64,000 bases of DNA from the NCBI GenBank assembly GCA_964451095.1, contig CAYVGI010000002.1, positions 23,348 through 87,347 of the forward strand, written 5' to 3'. The notes under the pieces are model-generated. The model saw only the letters and a program-made list of their open reading frames with translations. It did no database searches and was not told the origin of the DNA. A program made the position numbers and the translations under genes. Positions 34,113 through 42,103 of this stretch are shown piece after piece. The DNA comes from DAOTTY01 sp964451095 (lineage in GTDB: Bacteria > Chloroflexota > Anaerolineae > Aggregatilineales > Phototrophicaceae). How positions within the stretch are numbered: position 1 is the first letter of the stretch; the number at the start of each line of letters is the position of its first letter.

Positions 34113-36134
34113 ATGTCCAGACGCTTCTTAATCGTCATCTTCGGAACCGCCATCATGACGGCGACCTACTATGTTTGGCACAAGCCGCTAACCGCGCCCG
34201 CACTGCTGGTGCTGGGCGGTGCCCTGCTGGATTTGCTGGCGGCGGCGCTGCTGTTCACGGCGGCGGGCGGGGTGGGGCGCAGGCTGCTGGTGTTCGCGCC
34301 CACGGAGGCGCTCTCGCGTGCGGAGCGGGTGGGCCTGGAGGGCATGATAGGGTTTGGGGTGCTGGCGTGGCTGGGCCTGGCCGTCGCCTGGGCGGGTAGC
34401 TTTACACAAAGCACACTGTGGGCGGTGTTGGTCGTGGCGATTTTGGGCACAGCGGTCTGCACGCGGAGCTACCTGCGAGACCTGCGCACGCTGGCGCGCG
34501 CCATCCGGGTGGGCGAGGGGGCATGGGCACGCCTGCTGGCGGGGCTGGTGTTGTTCTGGCTGGGTACGGCCCTGCTGCTGGCGTTGATGCCGCCCACCGC
34601 CTGGGACAGCCTGATGTACCACATGTTGATTCCGCAGCGCGTGCTGGCTGCCGGGCAGCTAACCCCCTACCCCGATAACCACTACCTGGGCTTCCCGCAG
34701 ACGGCGGAAATCCTGTTTGCGTGGGCAAATGGGCTTACCGGCCGCGATAGCGCCGCTGCGCTGGTGCACTACGGGGCCGGGCTGCTGGGGCTGGTTAGCG
34801 TAGCGGGCACGGTGCACCGCCACACCGACGACACTGCCGCGCCCTGGTTTGCGGCGGCGTTGCTGCTGGGCGGCAGCAGCTTCTGGTTGGGGTTCACGCG
34901 GGAATACGTGGATATGGCGGTGTTCGCGCTGAGTGCGGCGGCGCTGGCGGCGCTGCTGGCCTGGCGCGATAAGCCCGAGCGGGCCTGGATTGTGGTGCTG
35001 GGCCTGCTGGCAGGGGTAGCCGTGGGCGTAAAGTACACCGCCGGGCTGCTCGCCGTGGCGTTGGGCGTGGCCGTGGCAGCAGCGCAGCCGCGCAGAGTTT
35101 TGCAAAACGGCGTGCTGCTGGCGGGTATGGCGCTGCTGGCGTACCTGCCGTGGGGGCTGCGCGGGCTGGTGCAGTATGGCAACCCGTTTTACCCGTTCTT
35201 CTTTGGTGGGCTGGCCTGGGACGCAACGCGCAGCGCGGGCTTTAGCGCGGCAGGAGATGGACTGCTTGCACAGGGGGTGGGCGGTGTGTTCCGGCTGCTG
35301 CTGCTGCCGTTTGTCGCCACGGCTGCCGGCACAGAGGGCGGGCTGCGCTACTCGTTCGACGCTGGCCTGTGGCTGATGCCGCTGGCCGTGCTCGCCTGGC
35401 TGGGCTGGGATCGGTTGACGGTGACCGAGCGCACGCTCACGCGCACGGCGACGCTGCTGCTGGCGCCTATGCTGCTGATGTGGGCCGGTGCGGCAGCGCT
35501 TAGCGGCATCGGCGCGCAAACCCGCCTGGTGATACCCGTTTTCCCGGCGTTTGCGGCGCTGGGCGCGCTGGGCTTCGCGGCGTTGGCGCGATGGGGCAAG
35601 CGCCCCATTAACCTGCACATGATCCTCCAGGCGGTAGTGGCGTTCACGCTGGTGTTTGGGGCATTGGGCACCCTTCGCGCAATGGTAAGCGCGAATCCGC
35701 TGGCGCTGGTGCTGGCTGTGGACGGTGACCCGCGCGCGGCATACCTGGAGCGCACGCTGGGCGTGCACTATACAGCGCTGCAACAGCTAGACGACGTGCT
35801 TCCGCTGGGGTCGCGCGTGCTTTTCGCTTTCGAGCCGCGCGCCTACTACTGCCCGCCGGGCATCGCCTGCGACCCGGATGCGCTGACGGATCACTGGCTG
35901 CACCTGCTGGTGGCCGGGGGGCAAACGCCAGACGAGATTATGGCGCAGTGGCAGCAGGATGCCGACGCGGTGCTGCTGTTCCGATTTGCGTACGACACGT
36001 TCTTCCTGGTCGATGAAAGCATTGGAAACAAGGCGGAAAATGCGCTGTTCCTGCCCGCGCTAGACGCACACGCCCGCCTGCTTTGGCAGGACGAAGCGGG
36101 CGTGTATCAGGTGTGGGTGTGGGATGAAGAATGA
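34113..36134 (+). CDS. GT-C-type membrane glycosyltransferase inside the acquired segment
   Basis: About 673 residues from ATG 34113. The frame is open further upstream, but that part overlaps the neighbouring gene and looks non-coding. About twelve or more membrane helices. A loop carries PPTAWDSLMYHMLIPQ then PDNHYLGFPQTAEILFAW, the pattern of RgtA/B/C/D-like GT-C enzymes. The C-terminal 100 residues are extracytoplasmic (LFAFEPRAYYCPPGIACD). Base use differs from its surroundings: it is rich in GGCC, which the rest of the window avoids. Confidence 0.75.
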   Translation: MSRRFLIVIFGTAIMTATYYVWHKPLTAPALLVLGGALLDLLAAALLFTAAGGVGRRLLVFAPTEALSRAERVGLEGMIGFGVLAWLGLAVAWAGSFTQSTLWAVLVVAILGTAVCTRSYLRDLRTLARAIRVGEGAWARLLAGLVLFWLGTALLLALMPPTAWDSLMYHMLIPQRVLAAGQLTPYPDNHYLGFPQTAEILFAWANGLTGRDSAAALVHYGAGLLGLVSVAGTVHRHTDDTAAPWFAAALLLGGSSFWLGFTREYVDMAVFALSAAALAALLAWRDKPERAWIVVLGLLAGVAVGVKYTAGLLAVALGVAVAAAQPRRVLQNGVLLAGMALLAYLPWGLRGLVQYGNPFYPFFFGGLAWDATRSAGFSAAGDGLLAQGVGGVFRLLLLPFVATAAGTEGGLRYSFDAGLWLMPLAVLAWLGWDRLTVTERTLTRTATLLLAPMLLMWAGAAALSGIGAQTRLVIPVFPAFAALGALGFAALARWGKRPINLHMILQAVVAFTLVFGALGTLRAMVSANPLALVLAVDGDPRAAYLERTLGVHYTALQQLDDVLPLGSRVLFAFEPRAYYCPPGIACDPDALTDHWLHLLVAGGQTPDEIMAQWQQDADAVLLFRFAYDTFFLVDESIGNKAENALFLPALDAHARLLWQDEAGVYQVWVWDEE

Positions 36135-36165
36135 GTGTGTAGGCTGTGTGCCCGGCCACAAACAA

Positions 36166-36484
36166 CTAGGCGGCTGCCAGCTCGCCAACCATCGCGCGCA
36201 GGCGCTCCACGCGCGCTTCTGTGGGGGGGTGCGTACGGAACAGCCCGCTGAGTGAGCCAAGGTCAATGGGTACAATATACATGTGCGCCATAAAGGGGTG
36301 TGCCGCATGGGACTGATGCCCGCGCCCGGCGCGCTCCAGCTTGAGCAGTGCGTCGGCCAGGGGCAGCGGGTCGCCCAGCAGTTCTGCGCCGTCCCGGTCT
36401 GCCCCGAATTCCCGCGAGCGGGTGACGGCAAGCTGAATAACCACCGCAGCTAGGGGCGCCAATATCACGGCCAGCAGCGCCCCA
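36166..36484 (-). pseudogene. C-terminal remnant of an M48-family (HtpX-like) protease
   Basis: About 105 codons ending in TAG 36166. The sequence ALLAVILAPLAAVVIQLAVT is followed by RSREFGADRDGAELLG, LADALLKLE, and THPPTEARVERLRAM. This is the final third of HtpX-type membrane zinc proteases. The N-terminal helices and the HExxH zinc site are missing. The frame hits a stop within the repeat just upstream (at about 36490), so the fragment has no start of its own. It is cut exactly where the right-hand direct repeat begins. Confidence 0.8.
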
Positions 36485-36565
36485 ATGGTCTACCTGCTTG
36501 ACCAGTTGACGCACTCCGTACTCTTTACGTAACTGCGGACGCAGCCGTGCCCGGAACTTCTCCAT
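36485..36565 (-). repeat. Direct repeat, right copy: duplicated start of the 33351 gene
   Basis: Encodes MEKFRARLRPQLRKEYGVRQ then LVKQVDH, with three residue changes against the left copy, and then runs out of frame into the M48 remnant. The ATG at 36565 still begins an open frame of 100 codons (36263-36565), but its tail is a frame-shifted reading of the protease and is unlikely to be a real protein. Confidence 0.85.
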
Positions 36566-36650
36566 GAGTGCCTCCAGATGTTATGTCTTCCGAGGTGAGT
36601 TGCAAGTCAGTCTGAGGTCAGCCGCCGGGTGGCGGCGGCGGTTGCCCCCC

Positions 36651-36685
36651 GGATTCCCACCGCCGGGTCTGGGGGGTGGGAATCC
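36651..36685. repeat. Perfect 11-bp inverted repeat in a 420-base non-coding stretch
   Basis: GGATTCCCACC (36651-36661) and GGTGGGAATCC (36675-36685), loop of 13. It lies in 36566-36985, which separates the right repeat from the SH3b gene. An open frame at 36581-36829 covers it but is Gly/Pro/Arg-biased with no ribosome site, and I do not believe it. No T-tract. Confidence 0.5.
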
Positions 36686-36985
36686 GCGCTCGAACGTCTC
36701 TGGCAACGCATTACGCAGTTCGTAATTGCCGACCTTTCTGCTGCTCAAATCCTGTAGCATCGTGCTGCCACTCTCATCATCTAATCCGCGTCCAATTGCT
36801 CCACAGCAAAATATTGTGCAACGCCCCACGGGGGGGATGACGATATAATATTCTGAAACACTGTTGCGGAATCACAAAAATGATGTTGTGATGTTGCAAA
36901 AACAGCGGGCAGCGTCTACAGAAACACCCCGCCGCCCACGCGCAACAAGTAACACGCCCTACCCTACAACGAAATCGTGTCGCTG

Positions 36986-38398
36986 CTAAAAGCTGCGCCC
37001 CCCGCGCGGATCGGGGAAGGCGTTGCCAAACGACCCCGGCGGCGGCGTAGGAATTTGCGGGGTATCTGGTGGGGGCGTCGGCACGGTGGTGTCCACGGGC
37101 AGCGCCGCCACATTGGAGCGTGTGTCTAGTGCGACAACGGACACCCACCCCAGCACATTGCCCTGCACATCTGCCACTTTCACCCACGGGCTGTATGGGC
37201 TGCGGGCAACCATCATCACCTGGTCACCGTTGTTCAGGCTGCCGATGACACCAAACGTGGTCGCCGGGTTCTCCCGGATGTTTAGCCCGGCGGGTGCACG
37301 CACCCGCGCCACGTTGTTCAGGGCACCGTAGCGCTGCGGGGGCTGGGGTGTCGCCTCGTAGACGCTGCTCACAAACACCTGATTCTGGTTCAGCAGTTCT
37401 GCCAGCATCCAGCCGCTGTAGCCACCGCCCACGCTCACATGCAGCCAATCGCCTGCCGGGTTGCTGCCAATCACGGTGAGCAGTTCGCCCGCCGGGACTT
37501 GCCCCACCCGCAAGCTATCAATGGACGGCTCCGCCCGCAGGTTGACCAGCCCCTCAGTGGTTGCGTAGCCGGGCTGGGGCAGCCACACGGGCTGGTCCAG
37601 CAGACCCGTCGGCAGGAACTCAATGATGAGTGGGTCGAGCGCGGCGGGGTTCTGGATGACGCTGGTGGGTTGGGCGAAGTTGCCGGGGGCGTAGCCCACC
37701 GTGATCTGCTGCCCTGTCCACAGTGCAAAGTCAATGCCCTGCACGGTAACGGTGTTCTTGCCAGAAAGCGCCGCAAACACGGTGGTTTCCCCCAGCGTAC
37801 GCACAGCAACCGCCCCGGTCACATCAATGGCGACGCCGTTTACGGTCACGCTGGAGAGAATGTTCGGTTGTGCTTCTAGCACGAAGGTGTTGTGCGGTGT
37901 GGTCGGGCAGTCCGGGCGATCCATGCCCGTTTGCACCACCATGGTAGACCACGGTGCTTGCTCCTCCGGTGTAACGTCGAACAGCACCACCTCACCGATG
38001 ATCAGCCCGGTCAGGTAGTGTGGCTCTCCCCACCGGAACCACATCACACCGCCGCCCACGACTTCCGTGATGATGGGCAGCGTTTGCACCGCTTCCACGA
38101 CGCCAGTTTCCACCAGTGCCCCCACGGTCGCCAGGGAGTTCGCTACGGGTCCGGTGGGGCGCACCTGCGGCGCACTGCCCCCATTACAGATGAAGCCCAC
38201 GGGTCCGGTTGCGCACGCATCACTGACCAGCGCCCACAGTCCTTCCAGGGTCGCTTCGCACGCCAGCATCTCTGGTTCCGGTGAGGGTTGCACAGCGGGT
38301 GTCGCAACGGGTGCGCCCTCCTGTGCGAACGACAACGCCGCCCCACCGATGAGCAGCACAAGCACAATAGATAACAATGTGAGATTGTTTGTTTGCAT
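36986..38398 (-). CDS. Secreted protein with two SH3b domains
   Basis: A 470-residue protein. The signal peptide (LLSIVLVLLIGGAALSFAQ) is followed by a novel N-terminal domain with five cysteines in the first 180 residues (LACEATLEG, DACATG, FICNG, PDCP). Two bacterial SH3 domains follow: YATTEGLVNLRAEPSIDSLR with GYSGWMLAELL, and RAPAGLNIRENPATTFGVIG with GWVSVVAL. The C-terminus is Pro-rich. SH3b domains bind wall peptides, so this is probably a wall-associated exoprotein. The N-terminal domain's function is unknown. Confidence 0.75.
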   Translation of the reverse strand: MQTNNLTLLSIVLVLLIGGAALSFAQEGAPVATPAVQPSPEPEMLACEATLEGLWALVSDACATGPVGFICNGGSAPQVRPTGPVANSLATVGALVETGVVEAVQTLPIITEVVGGGVMWFRWGEPHYLTGLIIGEVVLFDVTPEEQAPWSTMVVQTGMDRPDCPTTPHNTFVLEAQPNILSSVTVNGVAIDVTGAVAVRTLGETTVFAALSGKNTVTVQGIDFALWTGQQITVGYAPGNFAQPTSVIQNPAALDPLIIEFLPTGLLDQPVWLPQPGYATTEGLVNLRAEPSIDSLRVGQVPAGELLTVIGSNPAGDWLHVSVGGGYSGWMLAELLNQNQVFVSSVYEATPQPPQRYGALNNVARVRAPAGLNIRENPATTFGVIGSLNNGDQVMMVARSPYSPWVKVADVQGNVLGWVSVVALDTRSNVAALPVDTTVPTPPPDTPQIPTPPPGSFGNAFPDPRGGRSF

Positions 38399-38480
38399 AA
38401 TGTGGCTTTGACCCCGTAACGCGCCCGCTATATACTGGCGATATTATCCTTAAACGATTTTTCACACAAGGTACCTGCCA

Positions 38481-38948
38481 TTGAACACCATTCCCCCAGA
38501 CGCCAACCCACCTGTCCGCCTGCTGATGCGTGCCGGCGATGTGCTGGGCACCGCACAACCGGATTGGCTGGTGCAAGCGCCGGGGCGCGAGATGTGGATT
38601 GCAGGATGTGCCACACAAACCAACGAGTACGAAATCACCAGCGACGACCACAACCGCAAAACGCGCTTTAGCCACCGCAGCGCCAAAACCCGCCAAACGG
38701 TGCTGCGCCGCCCGCTGCCGCGCTGGGCACGCTACCCGGCGGGGGTGGTCACGCTGTTAGGTGACAGCGGCGTGGATGTGCCGGGGTTCCGGGCGCTGCT
38801 GCTGGGCAACGAGCCAGAAGGTCCGCGCTACGACTTTGCCGCCGGGCTGGTGGTTGCCGCGTTTTGTTACATCCTTGCCGACCAACCCCACACCCCCGAT
38901 GCCCTGACGCAAATTGTAGACCGTGTGCGCCGCGAGTATGTTCCTTAG
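38481..38948 (+). CDS. Galactokinase/GHMP-kinase-like relic, N-terminal lobe only
   Basis: 155 residues from TTG 38481 (AAGG nine bases upstream). The order of features follows the N-terminal half of galactokinase: VQAPGREMWIAG in place of the APGRxNLIGEHTDYN block, RWARYPAGVVTLLGDSGVDV in place of W.NY..GV...L, and LLGNEPEGPRYDFAAGLVVA in place of P.G.GLSSSAA. The sugar-binding EHTDYN and the ATP-binding GLSSS motifs are both lost, and the C-terminal half is absent. Probably a non-catalytic protein derived from a GHMP kinase. The frame is intact, which argues for continued function. Confidence 0.5.
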   Translation: MNTIPPDANPPVRLLMRAGDVLGTAQPDWLVQAPGREMWIAGCATQTNEYEITSDDHNRKTRFSHRSAKTRQTVLRRPLPRWARYPAGVVTLLGDSGVDVPGFRALLLGNEPEGPRYDFAAGLVVAAFCYILADQPHTPDALTQIVDRVRREYVP

Positions 38949-39114
38949 CCGCCCGCAGCGGTAGAATGTGGCGCTGTTTGGTGGTTTGCCGCTGGCAGAT
39001 AGCTACAGGCACACACGACATGCGATGTGCTTGCCCGTTAACAAACAACATCGCTTGCCAGCAAAAAGCCACCCACAACCTATTCATAGTGCACTTGGAC
39101 AGAGATTATCCCCT

Positions 39115-40746
39115 ATGCGAACCTTCGCCCAGCGCACAAGCGTGCAGGCACTTTTTCTGTTTTTGGTGGCATTTGTGCCGCTAGCCATCCCCAGCGCCGC
39201 CATGCAAATTGACGAGGTGGCGCACTGGTACGACCGTACTGACCGCTTCCTGCGGGCGATGCGCGATGGGCGCTTTGCCGACACCGTACAGACCGAGCAC
39301 CCCGGGATCACAACGGTGGCGTTTGGCGGGCTGGGGCGGCTGGCACTGGAGCAAATCGACCCGGAGCGGGCGCTGCCCTTCGTCACGCAGATGCAGGTGC
39401 TGCGCTTCCCGGTTGGCGTGGTGAACGCGCTGGTGGTGCCGCTGGCGTTTTTGGTGCTGGTGCGCCTGTTTGATGTGCGGGTGGCGTTTTTGGGCGTGTT
39501 GATGTGGGCGACTGCGCCCTACCTGCGCTGGTACACCCGCCTGCTGCACATCGACGGCATGAGCACCACGTTCATGATGCTCTCGTTCGCGCTAATGCTG
39601 CTGGCGTGGCGGCTGCACGTATCCCCCACGCAGGCAGACAAACGCAAACCTGCCCCGGTGGGTTGGGGATGGCTGGCACTGGCGGGATTTGTGGCAGGGC
39701 TGGCATCGCTCACGCGCTTTTCGTCGTTTTACCTGGCGGGCATGGCGGGCGTGCTGGCGCTGATTAACCTGTGGACGTACCGCCGCCAGTTGACTGTGCA
39801 GGGGTTCCTCACACAGATTGCGCTGCCTGTGCTCGTGTTTACCGGGGTGCTCGCGCTCACCTGGACGGCGCTGTACCCTGGCATGTGGGCAAACGCGGAC
39901 GCGGTGTGGGGCGAGTTCATCCACGGCTTTGACAACGCGCTGAACCCCCACGACAACGGCAGCTTCTTTATGGGGGAGCCGCGCCAGGATCCCGGTTTCT
40001 GGTATTACCCGGTGGCGCTGCCGTTCCGCATGACGCCGTGGACGCTGCTGGGGCTACCGCTGGCGCTGCTGGCGGCACTGCGCGGAGAAATGCGCTCACA
40101 GTGGCGGTTGTGGCTCGCTGTGGCGCTGTACGCGGTGCTTTACCTGGCTATTTTGGTGTGGCAGGGCAAAAAATTTGACCGCTACGCGCTGCCTATCTTC
40201 CCGGCGCTGCACCTGCTGGCGGCGTTCGGGTGGCTGTGGTTGGTGGGCATTATTGGCAAGCACCTGGGCAGTGCCCCCCCCTGGCGGAGCACGGCGGGTT
40301 GGGTTGCAGTCACGGTGCTGCTGGTCGTCAATGGCATGTGGTTCCTGCGCGGGGAATACGCCTACATGAACCCACTGCTCGGCGGTGCGCGTGCCCCCGT
40401 AGAGGAGATGCTCATCATCGGCAACGGGGAGGGCTTTGAGGGTGTGGCGGCGTACTTCCAGGGCGAGATAGACGACGAGGCGCTGTGCACGCTGCGTATC
40501 TCCACGTTTTACGAGGTTATGTTGCAGCGCTACTTGCCGTGCACCAATATATCCGACCTAGACCCCGGTGAGTTTACGGAAAAGGCGGACTACATCGTGA
40601 ACTACATCAACTACCGCCAACGCTTTCCAGAGTTGCAACCATTCATGGAAGACGCAACGCCGATTCATGTTGTACAAGTGCATGGCATCGCCTATGCCTA
40701 TATCTACGATACGGCGCAGTGGCGGCAAACCGCACAGGCGGAATAG
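39115..40746 (+). CDS. PMT/GT39-like GT-C glycosyltransferase (DE-x-HW family, copy 1)
   Basis: 543 residues from ATG 39115. The first loop has QIDEVAHWYDRTDRFLRAMR and DTVQTEHPGITTVAFGG. These phrases are shared with the proteins at 47691 and 49646 and mark a local paralogous family. Around ten membrane helices follow, with MGEPRQDPGFWYYPVALPFR in a conserved late loop. The C-terminal soluble domain has DYIVNYINYRQRFPE. It would transfer a sugar from a polyprenyl-phosphate donor outside the membrane. Acceptor unknown. Confidence 0.75.
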   Translation: MRTFAQRTSVQALFLFLVAFVPLAIPSAAMQIDEVAHWYDRTDRFLRAMRDGRFADTVQTEHPGITTVAFGGLGRLALEQIDPERALPFVTQMQVLRFPVGVVNALVVPLAFLVLVRLFDVRVAFLGVLMWATAPYLRWYTRLLHIDGMSTTFMMLSFALMLLAWRLHVSPTQADKRKPAPVGWGWLALAGFVAGLASLTRFSSFYLAGMAGVLALINLWTYRRQLTVQGFLTQIALPVLVFTGVLALTWTALYPGMWANADAVWGEFIHGFDNALNPHDNGSFFMGEPRQDPGFWYYPVALPFRMTPWTLLGLPLALLAALRGEMRSQWRLWLAVALYAVLYLAILVWQGKKFDRYALPIFPALHLLAAFGWLWLVGIIGKHLGSAPPWRSTAGWVAVTVLLVVNGMWFLRGEYAYMNPLLGGARAPVEEMLIIGNGEGFEGVAAYFQGEIDDEALCTLRISTFYEVMLQRYLPCTNISDLDPGEFTEKADYIVNYINYRQRFPELQPFMEDATPIHVVQVHGIAYAYIYDTAQWRQTAQAE

Positions 40747-40788
40747 ACGGGCTGGTTTGTATTCGGATTTCGTTTTTTGGGGGAAAAG

Positions 40789-40867
40789 CTGCCCGGCGCA
40801 GGCAATTTGGTCTACGGGAGAGAGAACCTGTGTTGTGCTCATCAACTATGCGCTCAGCGCCGGGCAG
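40789..40867. other. Long-range inverted repeat, possible structured RNA
   Basis: CTGCCCGGCGC (40789-40799) and GCGCCGGGCAG (40857-40867) are perfect 11-bp complements around 57 bases. The 352-base gap 40747-41098 otherwise shows TTAAAAATATTGTTGGC (like TAAAAATGTTGTTAGC at 49451) and the short palindrome TGGGTACCCA at 40927. No gene seen in it. No match to a known RNA family was recognised. Confidence 0.35.
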
Positions 40868-41098
40868 GGAGACTACGTATTAAAAATATTGTTGGCAAAC
40901 ATCAGTAAATCATTACGGTGCAGTGGTGGGTACCCATGCGCTGCCTAATGTTAAATATTTAACATTTACATAATCTTAGCTTAAAAACGGGTTGCGTCAA
41001 TGGGCAACCGCGCACATGAACCGTTCTATAGACTGGGGCAAATCGCGGGGCGCTTGTGCTACCATCGCCGCAAATGGCAAAACAAGGAACAGCACCAC

Positions 41099-41965
41099 AT
41101 GGCACATATGACAGGCAAGCGCGTCATCGTCACCGGGGGCACCAACGGGATTGGCGAGGTGAGCGCCCTAGAATTGGCGAAAATGGGCGCAGCGGTGACG
41201 GTCATCAGCCGCAATGCAGATAAGCTGGACACCACCGTGAACACCATCCTGGCGGCAGGCGGAGAGGCAGACTACATCCAGGCGGATTTATCCAGCATCG
41301 CGGACATCCGGGCGGCAGCAGAGGCGTACAAGTCGCGCCATGACCGGCTGGATGTGCTGCTGAACAACGCTGGCGCGGTATTCTCCGAGCGGTACGAAAG
41401 CGCCGACGGGTTGGAGCTAACGCTGGCGCTTAATCACATCAGCTACTTCCTGCTCTCCAACGACCTGCTCGACCTGCTCAAGCAGACTGCCGCACAGCAC
41501 GGCGAGGCACGGATTATCAATGTGTCATCGGAGGCGCACCGCAGCGGCGTAAACTGGGACGACATCCAGTACCAGCAGCGCTACCAGACCTTTGCCGTTT
41601 ATGCGCAAAGCAAGGCGCTAAACATCCTGCACGCGAACGCGCTCGCCCGCCGCTTAGACGGCACCCATGTGACGGTAAATTCGCTGCACCCAGGGCTGGT
41701 GAACACGGGCTTTGCAAACAACACCAACCTGCTGTTCCGTACCTTCGGCAAGGTGCTCAAGCTGTTCGGCAAAACGCCAGAGGACGGCGCGGCAACCAGC
41801 ATCTACCTGGCAAGCGCCCCAGAAGTGAAGGGCATCACGGGCAAGTACTTCGCAGACAAAGCGGAAAAGGAACCCATCCCGGAGACGATGGACGAGGCGA
41901 AGCAAGAGCGCCTGTGGGAGCTGTCTGAGCAGTGGACGGGGATTAAGACGCCTGCGGGCGTTTAA
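41099..41965 (+). CDS. Short-chain dehydrogenase/reductase (retinol-dehydrogenase-like)
   Basis: 288 residues from ATG 41099 (AAGGA about 11 bases upstream). Rossmann motif TGGTNGIGEVSA, NNAG motif LLNNAGAVFS, catalytic Ser in INVSSEAHRSG, and YxxxK as YAQSK. The extended C-terminus (NTGFANNTNLLF, PEVKGITGKYFADKAEKEP) is typical of the retinol dehydrogenase/WW-oxidoreductase-like SDR group. It oxidises or reduces an alcohol/carbonyl with NAD(P)(H). Substrate unknown. Single gene. Confidence 0.87.
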   Translation: MAHMTGKRVIVTGGTNGIGEVSALELAKMGAAVTVISRNADKLDTTVNTILAAGGEADYIQADLSSIADIRAAAEAYKSRHDRLDVLLNNAGAVFSERYESADGLELTLALNHISYFLLSNDLLDLLKQTAAQHGEARIINVSSEAHRSGVNWDDIQYQQRYQTFAVYAQSKALNILHANALARRLDGTHVTVNSLHPGLVNTGFANNTNLLFRTFGKVLKLFGKTPEDGAATSIYLASAPEVKGITGKYFADKAEKEPIPETMDEAKQERLWELSEQWTGIKTPAGV

Positions 41966-41998
41966 CCTGCCATTGCCGGGACGCAGTAGGTTACGTCG

Positions 41999-42020
41999 GG
42001 GGTTCAGCGTGCTGGACCCC
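41999..42020. terminator. Hairpin between convergent genes
   Basis: GGGGTTCAGC (41999-42008) and GCTGGACCCC (42011-42020) pair with one mismatch. A second small hairpin, CGCT-AAA-AGCG, follows near 42035 with a T-rich stretch (TTGTTGATCTGTTT). Together they probably end the SDR transcript. GGTTCAGCGT also appears on the other strand near 57905. Confidence 0.45.
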
Positions 42021-42103
42021 AACAGACACCCGTTCGCTAAAAGCGTTGTTGATCTGTTTGCTGTTGCAGTAGGGTCGCATCGTACTCGGAGCGTGATGCA
42101 GTG

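Larger units (their letters stand above)
33984..36484. other. Acquired 2.5-kb segment between direct repeats
   Basis: The segment holds a complete GT-C gene (plus) and a truncated M48 protease end (minus). GGCC occurs about 18 times between 34332 and 36472, near the chance rate, whereas I find it only five times in all the rest of the window (635, 8821, 18308, 30506, 31469). Flanking 81-bp direct repeats mark the edges. No transposase, integrase or inverted terminal repeats were seen, so the mechanism may be homologous or illegitimate recombination. Confidence 0.75.

Noticed and set aside
33984..36484. An insertion sequence or transposon as cause of the acquired segment
   Set aside because: No transposase, integrase or inverted terminal repeats were seen. 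The flanking repeat is part of a host gene and far longer than usual target duplications.
36263..36565. A 100-residue protein starting with MEKFRARLRPQ
   Set aside because: After 27 duplicated codons it is a frame-shifted reading of the protease remnant, so not a functional gene.
36581..36829. An 82-codon open frame on the minus strand before the SH3b gene
   Set aside because: Composition is Gly/Pro/Arg-biased from GC-rich sequence, there is no ribosome site, and it spans an 11-bp inverted repeat. No protein pattern is visible.
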